Assembly: GCF_901482695.1 (NCBI RefSeq)
Contig: NZ_LR590484.1
Coordinates: forward strand, 4,154,001-4,218,000
Source: Sphingobacterium thalpophilum
GTDB taxonomy: Bacteria; Bacteroidota; Bacteroidia; Sphingobacteriales; Sphingobacteriaceae
Reading direction: 5' to 3'
Length of the DNA: 64,000 bases
Under the pieces are notes generated by a model that saw nothing but the letters and a program-made list of their open reading frames with translations, ran no database searches and was not told where the DNA came from. The position numbers and the translations under genes were made by a program. Within the stretch, counting starts at the first letter, position 1. Each line of letters begins with the position of its first letter. This document shows positions 61,009 to 64,000 of the stretch, piece by piece.

Positions 61009-61605
61009 ATGAAAAGAAAAGCAACAGCAACTAACGAACAATTATTGGAACAATTGCGTCAGGGAGATAAAGCGGCATTTCAAGAACTGTATTTTCGGAC
61101 GCGAAATAAGGTAATGGGCTTTTCTTACAAGTTTTTACGTTCTCAGGAAGACGCAAAGGAACTCACGCAGGAGATCTTTGTAAAGCTCTGGGAAAACCGT
61201 GAAAAAATAGAATCCAGTAAAAATATAGAGACTTTGTTGTACGTTATGGTCCGTTACAGCATGCTTGATCTGTGGAAGCGAAAACTGAGATATGATAATT
61301 TTCTTGAAACGCAAAGCAGGGTTGAGCAGCATCATGACTCCACTGCGCAATATATAGACTATCAGGAATGTTATGCGGTGTTATCCAAATCGATAGAAAG
61401 CCTGCCACAACAAGCGCAAAAAGTATATCGTCTAAGCCGCGAAGAAGGACTGTCCCATCAGCAAATCGCCGAGCAGCTTCAGATATCAACCCATACGGTC
61501 AGCAATCATATCAAAAGATCCATGCGTCAGATCAGGGCGTATTATAATAATAGTTACCCTGAGGCATTTGGCTGCATTTTAGGCTTAATTTTTTTCTTAG
61601 TTTAA
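61009..61605 (+). CDS. RNA polymerase sigma-70 factor, ECF family
   Basis: A 198-residue ECF sigma factor. Region 2: GDKAAFQELYFRTRNKV, SQEDAKELTQEIFVKLWENRE; region 4: SLPQQAQKVYRLSREEGLSHQQIAEQLQISTHTVSNHIKRSMRQI. A hydrophobic C-terminal tail (GCILGLIFFLV) is present, as in many Bacteroidota FecI-like factors. It is the first gene of a sigma/FecR/TonB-receptor unit and has a good housekeeping promoter upstream. Confidence 0.93.
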   Translation: MKRKATATNEQLLEQLRQGDKAAFQELYFRTRNKVMGFSYKFLRSQEDAKELTQEIFVKLWENREKIESSKNIETLLYVMVRYSMLDLWKRKLRYDNFLETQSRVEQHHDSTAQYIDYQECYAVLSKSIESLPQQAQKVYRLSREEGLSHQQIAEQLQISTHTVSNHIKRSMRQIRAYYNNSYPEAFGCILGLIFFLV

Positions 61606-61732
61606 GCATTTAAACATGTTGTTCCGGTCTCGGGAGCATCTGGTTTTCAAAATCGATTATTTTTTATTTTTTTCCTTTTCACTAGCCGTTGCGTTCTTGC
61701 CGATCTTTCTATAGATAAATAAGCAGAACGAA

Positions 61733-62779
61733 GTGCAAGATAAAGAATACATAAAGAGCATTATGGAACGTTTTCGTCGGGGACAGGCCACCCCAGCGGA
61801 AAAGAAAGCCTTATTGCACTATTTAGAAACCGAAAGCCGGGATATACAGATTGAACTCGTAGCCGAAGTTCTTGTCGACATATGGGCCGATGAGCCTACA
61901 GAACGGGAAGAAACCATTGAGACTACGCGGGAGTTTGACGCTATCTTAGACAAAATTCCAGATGCACCTAAAAAACGCAACCAGGTCCCAGTATTTAAGC
62001 TATTGTCCTACGCTGCCGCAATACTGCTGGTATGTGCGGTGACACTCAGCTGGTTTCATCTCCAGCAACCGGCCAAACAGAAGACTGCACCGGTGATAAG
62101 CTGGTCCAGCAAAACTACAGCCGATGGACAGAAAGTAAAAATCAGACTGAGCGACAGCACGATTATTTATTTGGCAGCTGGAAGTACACTACGCTGGCCG
62201 GATCGGTTTGAAAAAGGACAAAAACGAGAAGTAATCTTGGCGGGAGAAGCTTTTTTTGAAGTTAAAAGGGATACGACAAGCCCTTTTATTGTGCGCACGG
62301 GGAAGATAAGCACCCAAGTCCTAGGCACTTCTTTTAATATCTATGCCTATCCAAATGACAAAAGCCAGGTCATTTCGGTTCGTAGTGGTAAGGTCCGTAT
62401 ACTGGAAGGTGCCCAGTCGGACGAAAAGAAACTGGCCGATCTGACAGCAGGGATGCGTTTGACATATCAGCAGCAGACAATGCAGTTTTCAGTGGAAAAA
62501 GACCAGGATCCAGCAGTATTTAACAGCTGGATAGACAATCGCCTAGACTTTAAAAATGCGAGTTTGGATGAAGTAATGACCAAGCTGGGCAGGTACTATA
62601 ATATCCGCTTTGATAGCAGAGGCGCCTGCCAACCGGATAGCTACCGTATCAATGCTCGCTTTGAAAATCTGCCAATTGCAAACATTATGGAGCAATTGAA
62701 ATTGATGAGTGGAGGTAAGCTCCACTATCGAATCAATGGAGAACACTCCATTACCATATGGAGGGAGGGTTGTTCATGA
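61733..62779 (+). CDS. FecR-family anti-sigma factor
   Basis: A 348-residue regulator starting at GTG 61733; ATG 61763 (MERFRRGQ) is a reasonable alternative with AAAGAG upstream. Cytoplasmic N-terminus, one membrane segment (LLSYAAAILLVCAVTLSWF, about residues 87-105), FecR domain (SDSTIIYLAAGSTLRWP, VRTGKISTQVLGTSFNIYAYP) and C-terminal STN-like part (LDFKNASLDEVMTKLGRYYNI). It is 127 bases after the sigma gene, and a hairpin separates it from the receptor gene. Confidence 0.91.
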   Translation: MQDKEYIKSIMERFRRGQATPAEKKALLHYLETESRDIQIELVAEVLVDIWADEPTEREETIETTREFDAILDKIPDAPKKRNQVPVFKLLSYAAAILLVCAVTLSWFHLQQPAKQKTAPVISWSSKTTADGQKVKIRLSDSTIIYLAAGSTLRWPDRFEKGQKREVILAGEAFFEVKRDTTSPFIVRTGKISTQVLGTSFNIYAYPNDKSQVISVRSGKVRILEGAQSDEKKLADLTAGMRLTYQQQTMQFSVEKDQDPAVFNSWIDNRLDFKNASLDEVMTKLGRYYNIRFDSRGACQPDSYRINARFENLPIANIMEQLKLMSGGKLHYRINGEHSITIWREGCS

Positions 62780-62836
62780 TCAAGTAAAGCACACCGCAGT
62801 TCCAATGGGCTGACCGTATACAATAATAAGAAAATA

Positions 62837-62864
62837 GAACCGTCCTGGGGCAACAGGACGGTTC
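62837..62864 (+). promoter_or_regulatory. Hairpin between fecR and the TonB-receptor gene
   Basis: GAACCGTCCTG / CAGGACGGTTC is a perfect 11-bp stem with loop GGGCAA. It ends 49 bases before the receptor ATG, nearly the same spacing as the hairpin at 8443-8468 (48 bases). No U-run follows. Confidence 0.6.
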
Positions 62865-62913
62865 AGAAAACAAATTTTTAATCACTAGAATAACTAAAAA
62901 ATCGTTCGATTCC

Positions 62914-64000
62914 ATGAATATAACTATATATTCTCAAAACAAAAGAAAATTTTTAAAATCTTACCATCAGTTTGTATTATTAGTTGTTGTTGGTTTGTTG
63001 CAATGCATCATACCACTGATGGGCGGTTGCCTACATGCGCAGGCGCTGCAGAAAAAAATAAGCCTTAATGTTACTTCAGCGCCTATTTCGAGCGCGCTAC
63101 GCAATTTACAGACAGCATCCGGTCTGCAGATCAACTACGATGGCCGTATATTTTCCCCTGCCGCCAGAGTAAGCCTCCACGTTCAAAATAGCAGTACGGA
63201 ATCTGTCTTAAGACAACTTTTGGCAAGCAGCCACGTCGGTTACAAAAATGCCGGTGGCAATACAGTGGTACTCTTTAAACTGCCGCCGCCTCAGGCACCG
63301 GGACGAGTAACCGGTACCGTTGTCGATCAACGTGGAGACCCACTGGTAGGCGCTACCGTCATTGTACAGGGGGTAGGTAAATCCATTATGACGGATAATA
63401 AAGGAAATTTTAGCATTGAATTGAAAGCAGGTATATATACCTTGGATATAACCTACATCTCGTATGAGAGTCAACGTATCACTGATGTGAAAATACGGGA
63501 AGGAGCGAGCACTAGCCTGAATATAGCCATGAAAGCCAGTGCCAATACATTGAGCCAGGTTGTTGTGACTTCTACATTTAAAAAGGCCAGTATTTCAGGT
63601 TTGCTGGTCAGACAGAAGAATGCACCGGAGATCAGTAACGGTATTTCAGCAGAACAGATTGCGTCCACGCCCGACCGTAATACGGGTGAAAGTTTAAAAC
63701 GTATTGCAGGTGTCAACACTATGGACAATAAATTTGTGATTGTCAGGGGCATTGGTGAACGTTATAATGCAGCGGCGCTGGACGGAACAGTCCTGCCCAG
63801 TACCGAAGCGCAGAGACGGAGTTTTTCATTTGATATGATCCCAAATGCGATCGTTGACAACATAGTCGTTGTAAAATCAATGACTCCCGATATGAACACC
63901 AGCTTTGGTGGTGGACTCATTCAGATCAATACAAAGGATATTCCGACGGAAAATTTTATGACGCTGGGAGTCGGAATGTCCGTCAACGATCAATCAGTAG
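62914..64000 (+). CDS. TonB-dependent receptor with STN domain; 3' end outside window
   Basis: The frame is open from ATG 62914 to the right edge (362 codons). It has a signal peptide (to about residue 44, LHAQ), STN domain (KKISLNVTSAPISSALRNLQ, about 47-120), carboxypeptidase-regulatory-like domain (VTGTVVDQRGDPLVGATVIV, about 132-215) and the start of the plug. The plug reads IASTPDRNTGESLKRIAGV, FVIVRGIGERYNAA and SMTPDMNTSFGGG, not the SusC-type VDGV/SVLKDA signature. So it is a TonB receptor of a different subgroup, which may not have a SusD partner. It is the expected target of the sigma/FecR pair upstream. Confidence 0.9.
   Translation, partial: MNITIYSQNKRKFLKSYHQFVLLVVVGLLQCIIPLMGGCLHAQALQKKISLNVTSAPISSALRNLQTASGLQINYDGRIFSPAARVSLHVQNSSTESVLRQLLASSHVGYKNAGGNTVVLFKLPPPQAPGRVTGTVVDQRGDPLVGATVIVQGVGKSIMTDNKGNFSIELKAGIYTLDITYISYESQRITDVKIREGASTSLNIAMKASANTLSQVVVTSTFKKASISGLLVRQKNAPEISNGISAEQIASTPDRNTGESLKRIAGVNTMDNKFVIVRGIGERYNAAALDGTVLPSTEAQRRSFSFDMIPNAIVDNIVVVKSMTPDMNTSFGGGLIQINTKDIPTENFMTLGVGMSVNDQSV

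Overview
The window looks like chromosome from a Bacteroidota bacterium of the Sphingobacteriaceae, most likely Sphingobacterium. This is inferred from gene content: three FecI-type sigma or SusC/TonB uptake loci, SusC/SusD pairs, a DUF3667 protein, a promoter matching the phylum's TTG-N19-TAnnTTTG form, and many secreted glycoside hydrolases. I see no tRNA, rRNA, CRISPR array or transposase.

Layout. (1) 1-5995: alpha-glucan/trehalose operon, with a TreY-MalQ fusion (cut by the left edge), GlgX and TreZ. (2) 6034-6438: NUDIX hydrolase on the minus strand. (3) 6692-14206: ECF sigma, FecR anti-sigma, SusC with STN domain, SusD, terminator, small unknown gene. (4) 14337-31138: a second polysaccharide utilisation locus. 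A divergent GntR/LacI-type regulator faces SusC, SusD, two large secreted toroid-type proteins, a protein with two SGNH esterase domains, a cytoplasmic FAD oxidoreductase and a sodium:solute symporter, closed by a strong terminator. (5) 31358-36737: a tightly coupled seven-gene biosynthetic operon: FAD oxidoreductase, methyltransferase, type III polyketide synthase, FabZ-like dehydratase, ketosynthase, acyl carrier protein and phosphopantetheinyl transferase. (6) 36875-41293: SDR protein, AraC and LuxR regulators, DUF3667 and small unknown proteins. (7) 41411-46204: a restriction-modification island (Vsr, a nuclease-like unknown, a C-protein regulator, a Dcm-type m5C methyltransferase and an EcoRII-type endonuclease) abutting a broken PAP2 phosphatase gene. 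(8) 46229-56472, minus strand: GH2, GH29, GH97, GH42, GH5 and a 5'-truncated sialate O-acetylesterase. (9) 56476-59166: a VWA protein and MoxR-like ATPase pair lying between two gene remnants. (10) 59527-64000: S41 protease lipoprotein, then ECF sigma, FecR and a TonB receptor cut by the right edge.

How it works together. Regions 3, 4, 8 and 10 serve outer-membrane capture and stepwise breakdown of plant or microbial glycans. Region 1 handles internal storage glucan and trehalose. Region 5 probably makes an acyl-primed resorcinol, pyrone or phenolic lipid: KS, DH and ACP would supply the acyl starter, the type III PKS would extend and cyclise it, and the methyltransferase and flavoenzyme would tailor it. 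Region 7 is a self-contained m5C defence module; duplicated C-box-like sequences suggest that the uncharacterised nuclease-like gene is controlled together with the methyltransferase.

The items most worth following up are the type III PKS operon, the C-box-linked unknown gene in the restriction island, the hairpins at matching distances upstream of two FecR-linked receptor genes, and the truncated genes flanking the VWA/MoxR pair.
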